Below are positions 36,472 through 47,567 of a stretch of DNA of 64,000 nt, one piece after another. The translations under genes were made by a program, and so were the position numbers. This stretch comes from Turritopsis dohrnii (taxonomy: Eukaryota; Cnidaria; Hydrozoa; Anthoathecata; Oceaniidae), in assembly GCA_027922465.2 (NCBI GenBank), contig BQMF02000027.1:1550001-1614000 (forward strand). The letters are read 5' to 3'. Each line of letters begins with the position of its first letter. Position 1 is the stretch's first letter. The notes under the pieces are model-generated. The model searched no databases. It saw only the letters and a list, made by a program, of their open reading frames with translations, and had not been told where the DNA came from.

Positions 36472-37480
36472 TGCCCCCGCAGCGAGCGTAAGCGAGCGAG
36501 GAGGCATAGTAGTTTCACGAGATAGGCGAACGTCAGTTTCCGATTTTGTTCATCATCTTCATCATCATCCTCCAACTTTCATGTTGACGTTACACGGTGG
36601 TATACAATTATTAGCTGACTTTGCTTTTTTTCCATGTCAAAGCATGACACCGTAGGTGAGAGACAGAATGTTTATTTTCCTAATTTATTATTATATTATA
36701 CTATGTTATTTAGGAAGTTCGTATGCTAAAATTGCTTAGACATTTTTCATATTACTTTCGTTCTGTTTTGTGAAGTGAACGACAAGGATTTCAAAGCACA
36801 GCTTCAAATCTGGAATTTTGTCCATCATTTTTGTATATGTTTTAGCTCTAAATCTTTCATTCAATAAATTTTATTCAATGCACTGATTTTTGGCGGATCT
36901 TGCCTTAATAAGATTTTAATTGGAGAAAGAAAGAAAAGCGACCAATTTTTTGAGGGGGGTGACTAAAGATTTTAATTGGATTTCTGTGTATGCAAGAAAG
37001 CCTACAAATTGTCGTTCTTCGTGTTTTTCTTCTTTCTGTCCTCCAAAGATCATGATCAATAAAACATTTTTATATTTTTTTCTTGTGTTTTTTGTAAACT
37101 TTGGCTATGTTTTGTTTCGAATCAAAGTTTGAAACGCAGATTTCTAAGGTTTTTTGCTTTAATTTTTTTTTTTTTTAAAGTTTTTTTTTTCTTTTGGTTC
37201 TTACAGAATTTCTTTAAAAAATCTTAATCTTATTTTGAGTATAAAAATACGTATCCATGGTTTTAGTTCACACATTTCTTTTGTTTGTAGCAAATACTTT
37301 CTGATGTTACTTGTTAAGCCTTATTTACACTTTTTGAAAGGTATATTAGCATCAGTGTGACATAGGACTAAGAGATAACAAAAAGTAACAAGACTTTGTT
37401 TGTTTTTGTTTCCGTTGTATAGGCTTGCAATGTATAGCTTGCTGCGTGTACAAATTGGAATGCTTGAGCGCGGGGGCATT
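36472..37480. mobile_element. Nested element with TGCCCCCGC ends
   Basis: Inverted ends TGCCCCCGC (36472) and GCGGGGGCA (ending 37480), each followed inward by GAGCG-type sequence. 1.0 kb, no intact ORF. Its left two-thirds (about 36510-37130) match 54325-54890 closely (shared stretches such as GTGGTATACAATTATTAGCT), and it contains the GFLAYTEIQLKS-coding segment on the minus strand near 36965-37000. Confidence 0.65.
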
Positions 37481-37737
37481 TTTAGCTAAAGCTACATGCT
37501 AGTATATGAATTTTACTACGATCAATGATCAACTCAATATTGCATGTATTTTTTTTTTCGTTTTGATTTGTACAAAAATTTGTTTTGAAATTTATGTCTT
37601 CGATCGCATAAACTTTTGCAACACATTTGCACCACTGTTTGTTGCCAACTCCGGTAAAGCATTGTCGTCAGCATCATCAAAATCATCATCCGGACTTCTT
37701 CATGTTCTTTACAGCAACTGGGTCAAAACTATACGGC

Positions 37738-37842
37738 TCAAACCGCTAAAATTCTCTGTGAAATCCTTGAATAAAACTCATTGCTACATTCTTCATCTTC
37801 GCTGAGAACATCGGATTCCTCTTCACTTGAATTCTCACTCAT
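37738..37842 (-). pseudogene. Acidic N-terminal ORF remnant
   Basis: MSENSSEEESDVLSEDEE opens a 34-codon frame ended by TGA. A further acidic stretch (SPDDDFDDADDNALPE) continues in a shifted frame near 37690. By position and charge it matches the first exon of the zinc-finger companion gene at 35142, but sequence identity is not evident. Confidence 0.45.
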
Positions 37843-38088
37843 GATTTTTGAAAACATGAGAAACTAATACGCTCCTTTGCACTGGCAAAACAAATAAAAA
37901 TAAATGAAACTTCTTCAATGATGTCACACGTTTTTCATCAGAAAAAAAGACGGGGGTTTATAAAAAAATTAAAAACTCAATATCTTCGGAAGTAAAACGT
38001 TTTCAAAAAAAAGCTTTAACGCAGGCTAACAATACATTTTTTAAACTAAAATTTGTCATAAAATTTGAAATGACGATACCACTCCTTT

Positions 38089-38824
38089 AAAACATCCGCT
38101 GCTTAGCGTCAAGAGGTCAGCCTCCTCCAAATTTAAACTTGAGAAGAGCGATTCGCGTGAAAAACTTCATGTTTGGATTGGCTTTTGAGGAAATGGGGAA
38201 ATTATTGACCCTTATTTTTTTAACTGCAATGTAAATGATTGAAAATACAAAGAGATGCTGGAATATGTGGCTTTTCCAGCTATTGCGTATGTGTTTAGGC
38301 AATATGAGCTGGCAATGTTTTCCACGATATTTGGTAGTTTCAGGATGAAGCTCCGGCTCATGGAACCGTTGAAGTGCGTCAATAGCTCCGAAGACGATTT
38401 CAAAATGGTGTAGTCGCACCTGACTACGCCATTGAGTGGCCGCTTCAATCGCCGGATCTAACCCCGTTGGACTTTTTCCCTTGAGGCTGCCTTAAGCAAA
38501 ATATTTTTGCAACCCCACCGTTCAATGTGGTCGAATTGAGAAGAAGAATAGTGGACGAAATAAATTTATTAAGACAGACCAACCAATCATTAGACGTTCG
38601 TTTACTGAAATGAGAAACAGGGTAAACCTTTGTATTAAAAGAAACGGCGGACACATTGAAAGTAATTGAATAATTAGCGTTTATCCTCTATTGCTCTTAT
38701 GCTTGTCAAAGGTCTCTAGCAACGAAGTCTTTTACGTTTGTAAAAAAGTATGTGCTTTCAGTGTAAATGCAACTTTACAACAATAACTTATTTTTTATGA
38801 CTTTTTATATTACTCTGTTTACTA
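38089..38824. other. Intergenic, no gene seen
   Basis: ORFs at 38117-38419, 38212-38448 and 38445-38654 are overlapping open frames with no domain. A protein-like stretch reads on the minus strand here but I cannot assign it. Confidence 0.4.
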
Positions 38825-39579
38825 CAGTGTGTCCCTGAGAAATTTAGCCCGAAATTTATCAAGTAATAAATGAATTGAAACGTTAGTATGGTCGTTCTAT
38901 ATTTTATTCTTTTTCAAGTAATATTTCGACCTCTTTTGACAAGGTCATCATCAGACTAATATAATTGAAACCATTACAAAGCTAATTAACGTCTCACATT
39001 TGACGTCAGAATTAATACAATGCAGCAATTAGTATAAAGAATTATTCCGAAGGTAAGAGAACATTGGTTTCCAGAATGTCGTCGTCACATACTGACCATC
39101 GTCCTGGTTCAGGCCATGTTCAATTATATTAGTCTGATGATGACCTTGTCAAAAGAGGTCGAAATATTCCTTGAAAAAGAATAAAATATAGAACGACCAT
39201 ACTAACGTTTCAATTCATTTACAAACACGTTCTTATAAAAATGACGCTAAAAACATTAACAAGTAATAAATTTTTATGCACTTGTCAGTTTTCAGCGATT
39301 CAAACACCGAGAAAGATAATTCTGTAAACTATCTTATTATTCAAAAAAAGACTTTGTATTTGATGGTTGAGAAGTTAGAAGGGATTTTCTAGAGATAACG
39401 GATCATTTAAACCTTAAACTATAATGATCGATTAACAAAAAAAACAATAAAACATCAATATCTCTTTAAACCAAAACATTCTTTTAACACATAATTTTTA
39501 TTTTCAGTTGAAAATCAAAGATTAATTATTATTTGAATAGATGTTAAACCTTCGGGCTAAATTTCTCAGGGACACACTG
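38825..39579. mobile_element. Tc1/mariner-type MITE
   Basis: Inverted ends CAGTGTGTCCCTGAGAAATT (left) and its reverse at the right, extending through TAGCCCGAA, with TA at 38823-38824 and 39580-39581. 755 bp including an inner insertion of about 355 bp. The terminus shares CAGTGTGT with the neighbouring mariner element, but the remainder differs. Confidence 0.88.
38867..39221. mobile_element. Foldback MITE nested in the Tc1/mariner-type MITE
   Basis: Two arms of about 100 bases (38867-38975 and 39115-39221) are almost exact inverted copies, including AATTGAAACGTTAGTATGGT and GACCTCTTTTGACAAGGTCA. Only about 140 bases of loop separate them. TA flanks the arms. Transcripts across it would fold into a long hairpin. 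Confidence 0.85.
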
Positions 39580-39647
39580 TATTATTTTATATTACTTATA
39601 TTACGACTATCATTATATTATTGATTTAATTGCGTGGTTTCATGGTA

Positions 39648-41432
39648 CAGTGTGTTTCAAAAAAGTGGCAACAAGAATTATAACCGCTTATATTTCAATA
39701 AATTCTGATCATTGGATGATTTTATATTATTGAAAACCTTGTTTTTTCCTCTTTCCAATGATGTATTTTTTGTAGAAATTGGAAAAATAGAAAAAGAGAA
39801 AATTGAAAAAATAACTCCAGAAACACTCATTATTTTCTTAACGATCAACTAAGACGTTGCACAAAAAGTATAATTTGGCACAACAAAGAGAATCATTTCA
39901 GAAGTTCAATATTAATAATTTTCTTTAAGTCAGCGTTTACACCAAAGACGAGTTACAATTTTATCAAAATAAAAAATAAAGTTTCTATTTTAAGAAAACT
40001 GAAGTTGAAAAAACGTTCATCTAAAGACAAAATCAGGATTTTTCAGGGGTGAAAATTTTATAAGAAGCGTGAAAACAATATTATGTTACTGCGCATTTAC
40101 AAAATCAACATTACACCATATTTTACTTACGAAATAAAATTAGGATTGCTTAACACAACATCAAAATAAACTAAAAAGTTCAATTTCCCTCGACAGGTCG
40201 GCCATTTTCTAAAATGCATTTTTGCGCTCTATGTCTCATGCCTTCCATGACATTCAATCAAATTCGTCGGTTGCCCCGGAGAATGTTTATTTCATTCACG
40301 ATTCTTTGTCTTAAATCGTTCAAGTCAGCGATTGGTGAAATGTAGACTTTTTGCTTCAAGTATCCCCATAAGAAAAGGTTTAAGGTCAGGAGATCTTGCA
40401 GGCCACGGTACCTGATGACCCATTGCAATCACTCTCCGACCAAAAACATCCTGTAACCTTCTTCTTACAAGGCGCGTTTTATGAGGAGCTGCGCCATCTT
40501 GAACCCACCAAAGTCTGTTGTTTTGCAAGTTAGGGAGATTATAATTATTAAAGAGCTGAGAAAAAGCTCGGTTATTGAGCATCTCTAGATAAGTTCTCCC
40601 ATTCACATTTGCATTGAAGAAAAAAGGACCCAAAAGAGTGCCATTTCCACAAACTCCTCCCCACAGATGCAGCTTACGTCTATCACCACTGACTTCAAAA
40701 TTTGCAGTTGCTGGTGGGTTACCTTTGGGAGCATAACAGCGTACATTTTGTGACGATACGTGGTCATTCATGCCAAATGCAGCCTCATCACCAACAATAA
40801 GATTCGGTAGGAATCTTGGATTGTGACATGAATTTTCGAACCATCTCGAAAAATCTTTGAAAATCGTTGTTCTTTAATTCATGTCGGTTATGAACACGAT
40901 ATGGATGGTATTCAAAATCAGATCTTATGATTCGGTGAACGGTAGAGCTGGAAAGCCCAAGTTGATTTTGTCTGCAACTCATCCTCTGATTGTTATGTTC
41001 TGCCAGTTCTTCTCCGTCCGCTATTTCCCTTGTGTCGATTTTCCAAAGTGACATTCTGAAGAAACTTTCTGACATTTTTGTGGATTGTCGCTTTATTCGG
41101 AAGTGCACGCTGAGGGTATCTTCTTGCAAATTCAGTTAGAGTTTGGTTGGTGCTCTTGGTCTCTAGGTATACTGACACTAGACAAGCGCGCTGCTCCAGA
41201 GTTAAATTTTAAGGCATGATAAACACTTCTCAAAATTCATTTACTGTGCGTTAACTTGCCTGTCGTGTCTCTTCTGCTTTATTTTCAAGCAAGCAAATTT
41301 ATGGAAAATCAAGCAATTAACTGCCTCCTCTTCTATTTTTCCAATTTCGAAAAAAAATTATCATCCAATGATCAGAATTTATTGATATATAAGCGGTTAT
41401 AATTCTTGCTGCCACTTTTTTGAAACACACTG
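39648..41432 (-). mobile_element. Mariner-type DNA transposon
   Basis: 1785 bp with inverted ends of about 75 bases starting CAGTGTGTTTCAAAAAAGTG, and TA target duplications at 39646-39647 and 41433-41434. One transposase gene on the minus strand occupies 40258-41216. The inverted repeats are well preserved although the gene is dead, so the ends might still be mobilised by a related active transposase (inference). Confidence 0.93.
40258..41216 (-). pseudogene. Mariner-type transposase, degenerate
   Basis: The transposase would cut the element at its inverted ends. The N-terminal helix-turn-helix part reads TLEQRACLVSVYLETKSTNQ and is preceded by ATG-CCT-TAA, a stop at codon 3. The DDE/D catalytic residues are visible: first Asp in GDEAAFGMN, second in VQDGAAPH, third in ARSPDL. 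Frames change near 41000, 40785 and 40370; the last gives the proper C-terminus (WGYLKQKVYISP) ending at TGA 40258-40260. At least one stop and three frameshifts make it non-functional. Confidence 0.88.
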
Positions 41433-41458
41433 TACAATCGATTATATTTCCCTAAAAA

Positions 41459-41560
41459 TTGATTGACTTTAGGACACCCGTGGTGGAGTAAAGTATTTAA
41501 TATACCCGTGGTTTCTACTATTACTACTACTATTACTACTACTACTACTGCTGCTTATTT
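41459..41560 (+). repeat. Dispersed repeat with (TAC)n tract, copy 3
   Basis: GACTTTAGGACACCCGTGG, then AATATACCCGTGGTTTCTA, then TAC/TAT triplets. It is the same unit as at 18315 and 25246, but the triplet tract is TAC rather than CTC. Confidence 0.7.
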
Positions 41561-42835
41561 TTTGTCGAATTTATGTCGCATTTATGTCGAAGATTGCCGT
41601 TTTATTCGACAAACTCTGCTGAACTAAATTCATTATTCATTACACGTTGGCTTTTGAAGGTCAATAAAAATGTTGTTTTGGCGAATTTAATCAATTTTCC
41701 AAGTGACAAACTATTTTATCTTGTTTCATCATTTAAAGCCAACAAACATCTACCAATATTTATTTTAATGGTGAAGATATTATATTATAAATATGATCGC
41801 AGAACAGGAATCAAAATTTCTCGATATATATGAAATCCTACAAAGTGATCCAATAGTAACTAATTTTGGAGGCCCTTCAATTCCTCTGTTAAAATCTTTT
41901 ATGTCAACATCACTTTGATGTGATTTTTGACTCTCACCTTACCGGATTTGATTGATTTGTGAAAAACTAGGTATTTACAAAAATGTCAATTGCAAATTGC
42001 ATATGTGCGATCTTAAAGAATTATAATATTACAGAGGGTCGTGTAAATAAAGGATCAGTTTCAACGTTTTTCTGATAAATTATGGTTAGTCTTCTTCTCA
42101 TTCAACTGCCCCTGAGGGCAAATCTTTTTAAATAATTTTACAGTAAGGCACACAAATATTCAAACTATTTCAATAGAAATGTATTTCGTCGAAGTAATAT
42201 TTTGATGATTTTGGCACAAAATCATTACAATCATCTGTAGAACCATTGTTTCAGCTAAATCAAACGCTAAAATTCGAAAAACATTCTGTAAATTGCAATT
42301 TCTGTCTTAACATCATATGTAGCTATATAGCACTGAAGATGATATAACATATCAAAAATCTTTTGTTTAATATAAATAAACTTGTTGTTTTTATGTGTTT
42401 TACCATTGAATAATAGCAGATAAATCGAATAAATTATCCTGTAAATTATTAATGCATTTTTGAGAAGAAAAATCGAAGTATCAGAAATGGTATTAATTCA
42501 TAATAGGTCAAAGTTTGACGCGGTCTCATTTCCAAGGAACAGTGTAATCGAAACAAATTACATGCAATTGACCATTTTCATAATGAAAACAGAAGAGGCA
42601 GTTCGTTGCTTTTATTTTTGATACTGAAACAGATGGAAATAGTTATCAGTTTAAATGCTATTTGTTGGCAAAGATTGATACCAGTATATTGATAAGATTG
42701 TTTTATGAAATGATCCAATTACGATTTTACACTTTCAAGTTTTAAGTGAACTGATTTTAAGTTTTTACCAAATGCTTATTTACATTTAAAAGAAATTGTT
42801 TCAATCGTATTACACCTTTTATTTGAGATAATATA
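41561..42835. other. Intergenic, no gene seen
   Basis: AT-rich. The ORF at 41573-41833 has no domain and begins in the dispersed repeat. Confidence 0.5.
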
Positions 42836-43271
42836 TACCGTATTTCCTTTAATAATCGCCGCCCTCTGATAAACGCCGCCCTCTATTAAACGCCGCACTT
42901 ATAGCCGAACGTTTGTCGTAAACGCCGCCCTCTAATAAACGCCTCCCTCTATTAAACGCCGCATCTTGAAAATCGGTGTTTATTAGAAAACAGGTTAAAC
43001 AAGAATTATAAAAAAGTTTTCATGTCATACAAGAGAACATTGGTCTTCTTGGACATTTTCGTAAACATATCTTTTGTGTAAAACATTTTCACACAACCTT
43101 TTGTAACTTTTTTAAGGATAAGAAAGCATTATTATTTAAGTTTGCTTCGGTCCAATTTTTCATTTTGTAATAAACGCCGCCCTCTAAAGAACGCCTCCCT
43201 CTATTAAACGCCGCATCCAAAAACTTGAATTTGTAATAAACGCCGCGGCATTTATTAGAGGAAATACGGTA
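42836..43271. mobile_element. MITE with CGCCGCCC subterminal repeats
   Basis: Ends TACCGTATTTCCT (left) and AGGAAATACGGTA (right) are inverted. Inside both ends are many copies of AAACGCCGCCCTCTA and AAACGCCTCCCTCTATTAAA in the same orientation, plus TTTATTAGA inverted at the edge. TA flanks the ends. Multiple short subterminal repeats are usual as transposase-binding sites, for example in hAT and CACTA elements; the superfamily is not clear. Confidence 0.75.
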
Positions 43272-43345
43272 AATGTTTCTGAATACGAAAGTTACCTCAT
43301 AAGAAGAGGTGACGGTACTGTTGAATTATTACTACTTTCGAAGCT

Positions 43346-44161
43346 ATGTCTACACTAAAAATTTGGCTTTTCATTATTTATCTGTTGACTACTCTATCTT
43401 TTTCAACAATTAGTGGCGCCATTCTTATGAAAAGCAAAATGTCAAATCGAAATATTTTGTCGTTAAATGTGTGTTGGTGGGATATTGTTACGGCGTTGCT
43501 TTCGATTTTATACAGATTATATTCTGTATGTCTTTTCCTTGGCACAGCATCAATATATATTTCGTCTTTGTTTACAACAGCTACATTATGAATGAATTTC
43601 TATGTATATATCCGCTATCCTTTGCGATATGAGCTTTTCGTCAAACGCAGTCTCATAATAGCATTGATTTTTGCTTGTTGGTTGTTGCCTATAGTTGGCA
43701 ATGGAATGATATTCTTGATCGAAAGATATGACATTAAAAACGGCTTGAGTTTACCTACTTTAGTTTTTACCTCTCTTTGTACAATTTTGTTTTACGCTGT
43801 TACCATATATGTTGCTATCTACATTAAACGTACGCAACAAATACATAATGTTCGTGACAATGGGAGTAGCTTGGCATCACCACAAACGGTACGACATTAC
43901 ATAACAGATATTTTCAAGTTGAATATCGTTACTTTACTTTTGCTGACCCCACCTGCAATTGCTCATTTCATAAACATCCGTTGAAGCAATGTTGATATCG
44001 GAAACATTGGATATCACTTTGGTAGTTTGATTCAAGTGACAAATCCATTTGTTTACGCATATACTCAGAAAGTTATTCGTGACGGATATATAAAATTTGC
44101 GCGCACTTTTCGTAGGTATATGCCTTTTGAAAACACGGGAACAGATTCAGGAAACTTGTAA
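43346..44161 (+). pseudogene. Class A GPCR pseudogene with two in-frame TGA
   Basis: A single frame from ATG 43346 to TAA 44159-44161 covers seven hydrophobic segments, with TGA at 43589-43591 (end of TM3, at the DRY position) and 43982-43984 (after TM6). Landmarks: TM3 then MNFYVYIRYPLRYELF (normally DRY-type), TM6 LLLLTPPAIAHF (lacking CWxP), TM7 TNPFVYAY (NPxxY). Length if uninterrupted would be 271 codons, short for the family because the N-terminus and loops are small. No frameshift is seen. TGA readthrough cannot be excluded, but the missing CWxP and both stops make a pseudogene more likely. Confidence 0.8.
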
Positions 44162-44192
44162 CATCAGTTACTTTAGATTAAAAGACATTTAT

Positions 44193-44540
44193 TTACGCCT
44201 CATTAATAGATTTGATCTGCACTGCATACATCGTGTCCCAATTAGTATTCCCCTTTGTTAATTGGATTTCTGCGTAAGCAAGAAATACTTTACGATCGCC
44301 TTTCTTCTGTTTTTTCATCTTACTGTCCAAACCTACGCATTTTTGTTTCTTAAATTTCATTGGTTCACAAAAAAGCCGTCTCAATCGTGATTGGTGCATA
44401 ATGCCGGATTTCTACGAAAGGGTGCTAAGATAGCCACCTTAACTTCAATAGCGACAGTTTATTGGCTTGATTTCCGCCATGTGATCATCCGGGTATTTTT
44501 TCGACTTTACGTTTGCACGCTGTTTGCATAATGGCAGAAG
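44193..44540 (-). repeat. Dispersed repeat encoding VFLAYAEIQ, copy A
   Basis: A minus-strand ORF of 68 codons includes VGLDSKMKKQKKGDRK and VFLAYAEIQLTKG. The same coding core, diverged, occurs at 50049 (VFLAFAEIQ), 54737 (GFLVYTEIQLKS) and 36970 (GFLAYTEIQLKS). It appears to be a fragment of one coding repeat. A divergent short ORF, MAEETEETHIDFHID (plus strand, about 44532), sits beside it. Confidence 0.55.
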
Positions 44541-44580
44541 AAACCGAAGAAACCCACATAGACTTCCACATTGATTGATC

Positions 44581-47567
44581 AATACTGAATAGATTTAAAA
44601 GAAGATTTACACTTTCAAAATCAAAAGTAAAGGGTAGAAATTTATAATTATCTTACAATGATTCTACTGCGTTCATTCCTTTCTAAAAAACAAGTTCTCA
44701 ATGTTTTGTAAAAACAGTGTGTGCAACTTTTATTTTTTGGAAAATGTCTGGGATTTTTTTAAGCCTTTCTAGATACAAAATACCGTTTGTTTCATGTGTG
44801 AGTTGTAGTGCTTTTTAAGCTCTGGATAGATACAGCTCAGCTCAGTTTCCTCTTCATCTCCAACAACATACAAGGAACGTTTTGTCTACCCTCTGCCTGT
44901 GCATCTCATTTTATGTTTGGGGACTTACTATTTACGATAGCAAATTGAAACTTACCTTGATTGCCTGTAAATTCTGTACTGGACATCTTTTAACGCAAAT
45001 TTCTGTCTTCAGTTATATTATAGTTTAGGTCATATTTTTCATAATCCTAATCTTTGTTTACTTCTTGTGTTTGAGAAGTCTTTTCATAATTAGGAAGATT
45101 GACCGTACATACGTAATCACATTGATATCTGAAAGCATATAAATTTGATGTTATTTTGTTCATTAAGTTTATTAGGAGTTAATGTAAGGTTCGTATTGTG
45201 TCAGTTGTGCTTTCATGATGCCTTGGCGTGTATACGTAATTAAAAATTTATTGTTTTTTCAGTCTTTGAATAAATTTTTATTATAATCTTTTCATGAAAT
45301 TTAGTTGAGGTAATTTAAAAGCATTTTTAAATTAAAAAGATTGCAATGACATATTGTTACTCAAATTAAAGCACAAATTTCTGTTTTCAGTTATGTATGT
45401 TGATTTTAAATGTATATAGATGTATTTCGTATCATTAAAATCTGCGCTTTCCTTTTTTTCCTTGTGAATTAGGAATTCTGTTAGGAAGATTGACAAGACA
45501 TATTGAATTCATAAATTCATAACATTTACATTGACTTACATGCACACACATTGTCTTATCTGAATTGACCACTGAATCTTTAATATCATTTCGTACCAAC
45601 AAAGTAAAGAACATTATGTTATTAAAATATAATCAAGGTTATTGATGTTTATTGGTTAATCAAGTTTCGCATAGTGACAATTATGTTTTTTCCAGATTTT
45701 TGGGGAGCACATGGTCAGAAATTTAATAAATACATATTGCGGATTAAACTTTTCTTAAATTTCAAGAATGTCATAGTCTTTCTTTTTTGTAATGACAACT
45801 ATATATTTTTCAGTAATAATCATTCAGCTTGATTGTACAAACAGTATTTTATGAAAAGCTAAAGAATGACATAAAGAAAAGCTCATTTTCTTCTTCGATT
45901 TTGCAGAAATCCTTCTGCCCGATAGGGCATCTTGTTTAATTTGTTATCGTCAATATGTTTTGCATGTACAGTGTGTATCAAAATGTCTTATCCACAAACT
46001 TTCAAAATGTATATTTCATTACATGTCTGATAAAACCTTGTGAATTTTATATCACAAGAAAGAGCTTTTCTTGCTCTATCCCTTAATATAAAATGTTTGC
46101 CAAAATATTTGTTCTTCGAAAAGTTATTGAAGAAAAACTCAACGATTTCGCTCATTAAATTCTTAAAAGTCAATTGTATTTAAAATTCTGAATTTTAGAA
46201 CTCTGGTGTTGGAAAGCAGGAATGGGAATATCAAGCATGAAAAAATCAATTTTTTTCTATCAAAGGGCTATCAAAATAAATTCAAAGTAAGATAGGGAAA
46301 AAGATATTTCATCACGCTTCACGCATCTTCAACCAGCTAAATACTAAATCGATATTTACAGGCTTTGAAAGGAACTGCTTTTTTTTTGTCAGATAGAATG
46401 CGAAAATAAAATTTGTTACGTTAGGAAGGTATAACTGAAATGTGAGGAAATTTGGCTAAGTAGTAAAACTCAGTAAGGCTTAAAAACAGGCATACCGGTA
46501 GTTTGAAATTGATAATTCCAATCAGCTCCTTGAGGTCGTTTTTAGAATTCTCTTCAGTTTTTACCCGGAGGTTGAACGCTACCTAACAAGATTTGTCTCA
46601 TTCACCAGCTTTATAAAATAAAGCGCGACAGTTGTTAAAATGGTTACTTTTAAATTGTTAGGTAGAACACCTTACTCACTTATCCTGTTTTGAACACAGT
46701 TCTTCTGATGCTTGATTTAATTTTTAAAACATAACAAAAAAGTCTTTCTTCACCCTACATCTCTCTGTCTACAATATGCAGGTTGCTAGATGCTGTAAAT
46801 TGCATAGAAAAACAGCTATTTTAGCGGACATAAAAAGTAAAAGACGCGACAAAAAATAAAGAAACACATTAGAAATAATCCGTTACAACAACGTTGATAC
46901 CTAACAAACCACTCAAAATATCGACTTTATCACGACCACGTGTACGGAAAACTACCCCTTACCGAAATACCGGATTTTTTGCACATATTCAAGTTAGAAT
47001 TGATTTAAATTACATTCTGTGCAATAAATCATTTTGTTGGGACAGGGATAACTACATCTACACAACTTAATATATTCTTGAAGTTGCTTCTTGAATGTTT
47101 GTGGCATCATAAATGTGCTGTGCAATTTTCAAATTTTTCATTCGCGACTCTTGTTGCAAGCAATTTCTTGTGCAGAGGTTATGCCAGGTGATCGCAACAT
47201 ATCATAATTGGGGTTACATCAATATCCCCAGATGAACATTAATTGCCAACCACCATCCGATTTTCGAAATAATCCTTTTGCCGATACTAAAGCAAAAGAT
47301 CCAAATATTTCATCTGCAATCCTTCTATTTAAATTAAAGATTAGCAAAACTTCAAACATCATGAAGCGTTATTTTCAACCTCATAAAAAACTCGTGCATA
47401 CATAGGGATGGAGTCGAACCTCAACACTTGATGTTTTGATCTGACACAGTGATAAGGTGCAACAGAACTTGCATTAAGGAGAGGACAGAAGAAACAAGTA
47501 GATTATGTCAAAAGCTCTATAGGTTGTATAGCCTTAATAAAAACCATAGCCCTTCCGGTTGTCTCAC
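44581..47567. other. Intergenic or intronic, no gene seen
   Basis: 3 kb of AT-rich sequence left of the last exon I can place in the minus-strand host gene, so further 3' exons may lie here. A possible acceptor TCACATTTCAG near 46440 would lead to a stop within five codons. A lone CAGTGTGTATCAAAATG at 45969 resembles a Tc1-type terminus without a partner. Confidence 0.4.

Larger units (their letters stand above)
35738..38088. mobile_element. Deleted THAP/P-type element with a nested insertion
   Basis: Inverted ends AAAGGAGTGGTGTCAT (left) and, reversed, AAAGGAGTGGTATCGTCA (right). About 280 bases inside the left end is the first part of a THAP domain on the plus strand (36017); about 245 bases inside the right end is an acidic N-terminus on the minus strand (37842). 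This is the same two-gene, convergent plan as 30760-35142, with most of both genes gone. A second element (36472-37480) lies between. No exact target duplication was found. Confidence 0.65.

Noticed and set aside
42838..43270. CRISPR-like array of repeated CGCCGCCCTCTA units
   Set aside because: Units are irregularly spaced, lie inside inverted ends with TA flanks, and the genome is eukaryotic; these are subterminal repeats of a MITE.
43589..43984. Selenocysteine or readthrough at the two TGA codons of the GPCR-like frame
   Set aside because: No recognisable SECIS-like hairpin was noticed downstream, and other conserved motifs are lost; pseudogene is simpler.
45969..45990. Tc1-type terminus CAGTGTGTATCAAAATG
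   Set aside because: No inverted partner found within several kb, so no element can be delimited.
47401..47465. Second possible tRNA-like element (GGTTCGACTCC on the minus strand)
   Set aside because: A perfect B box but no A box and no cloverleaf stems; too weak to call.
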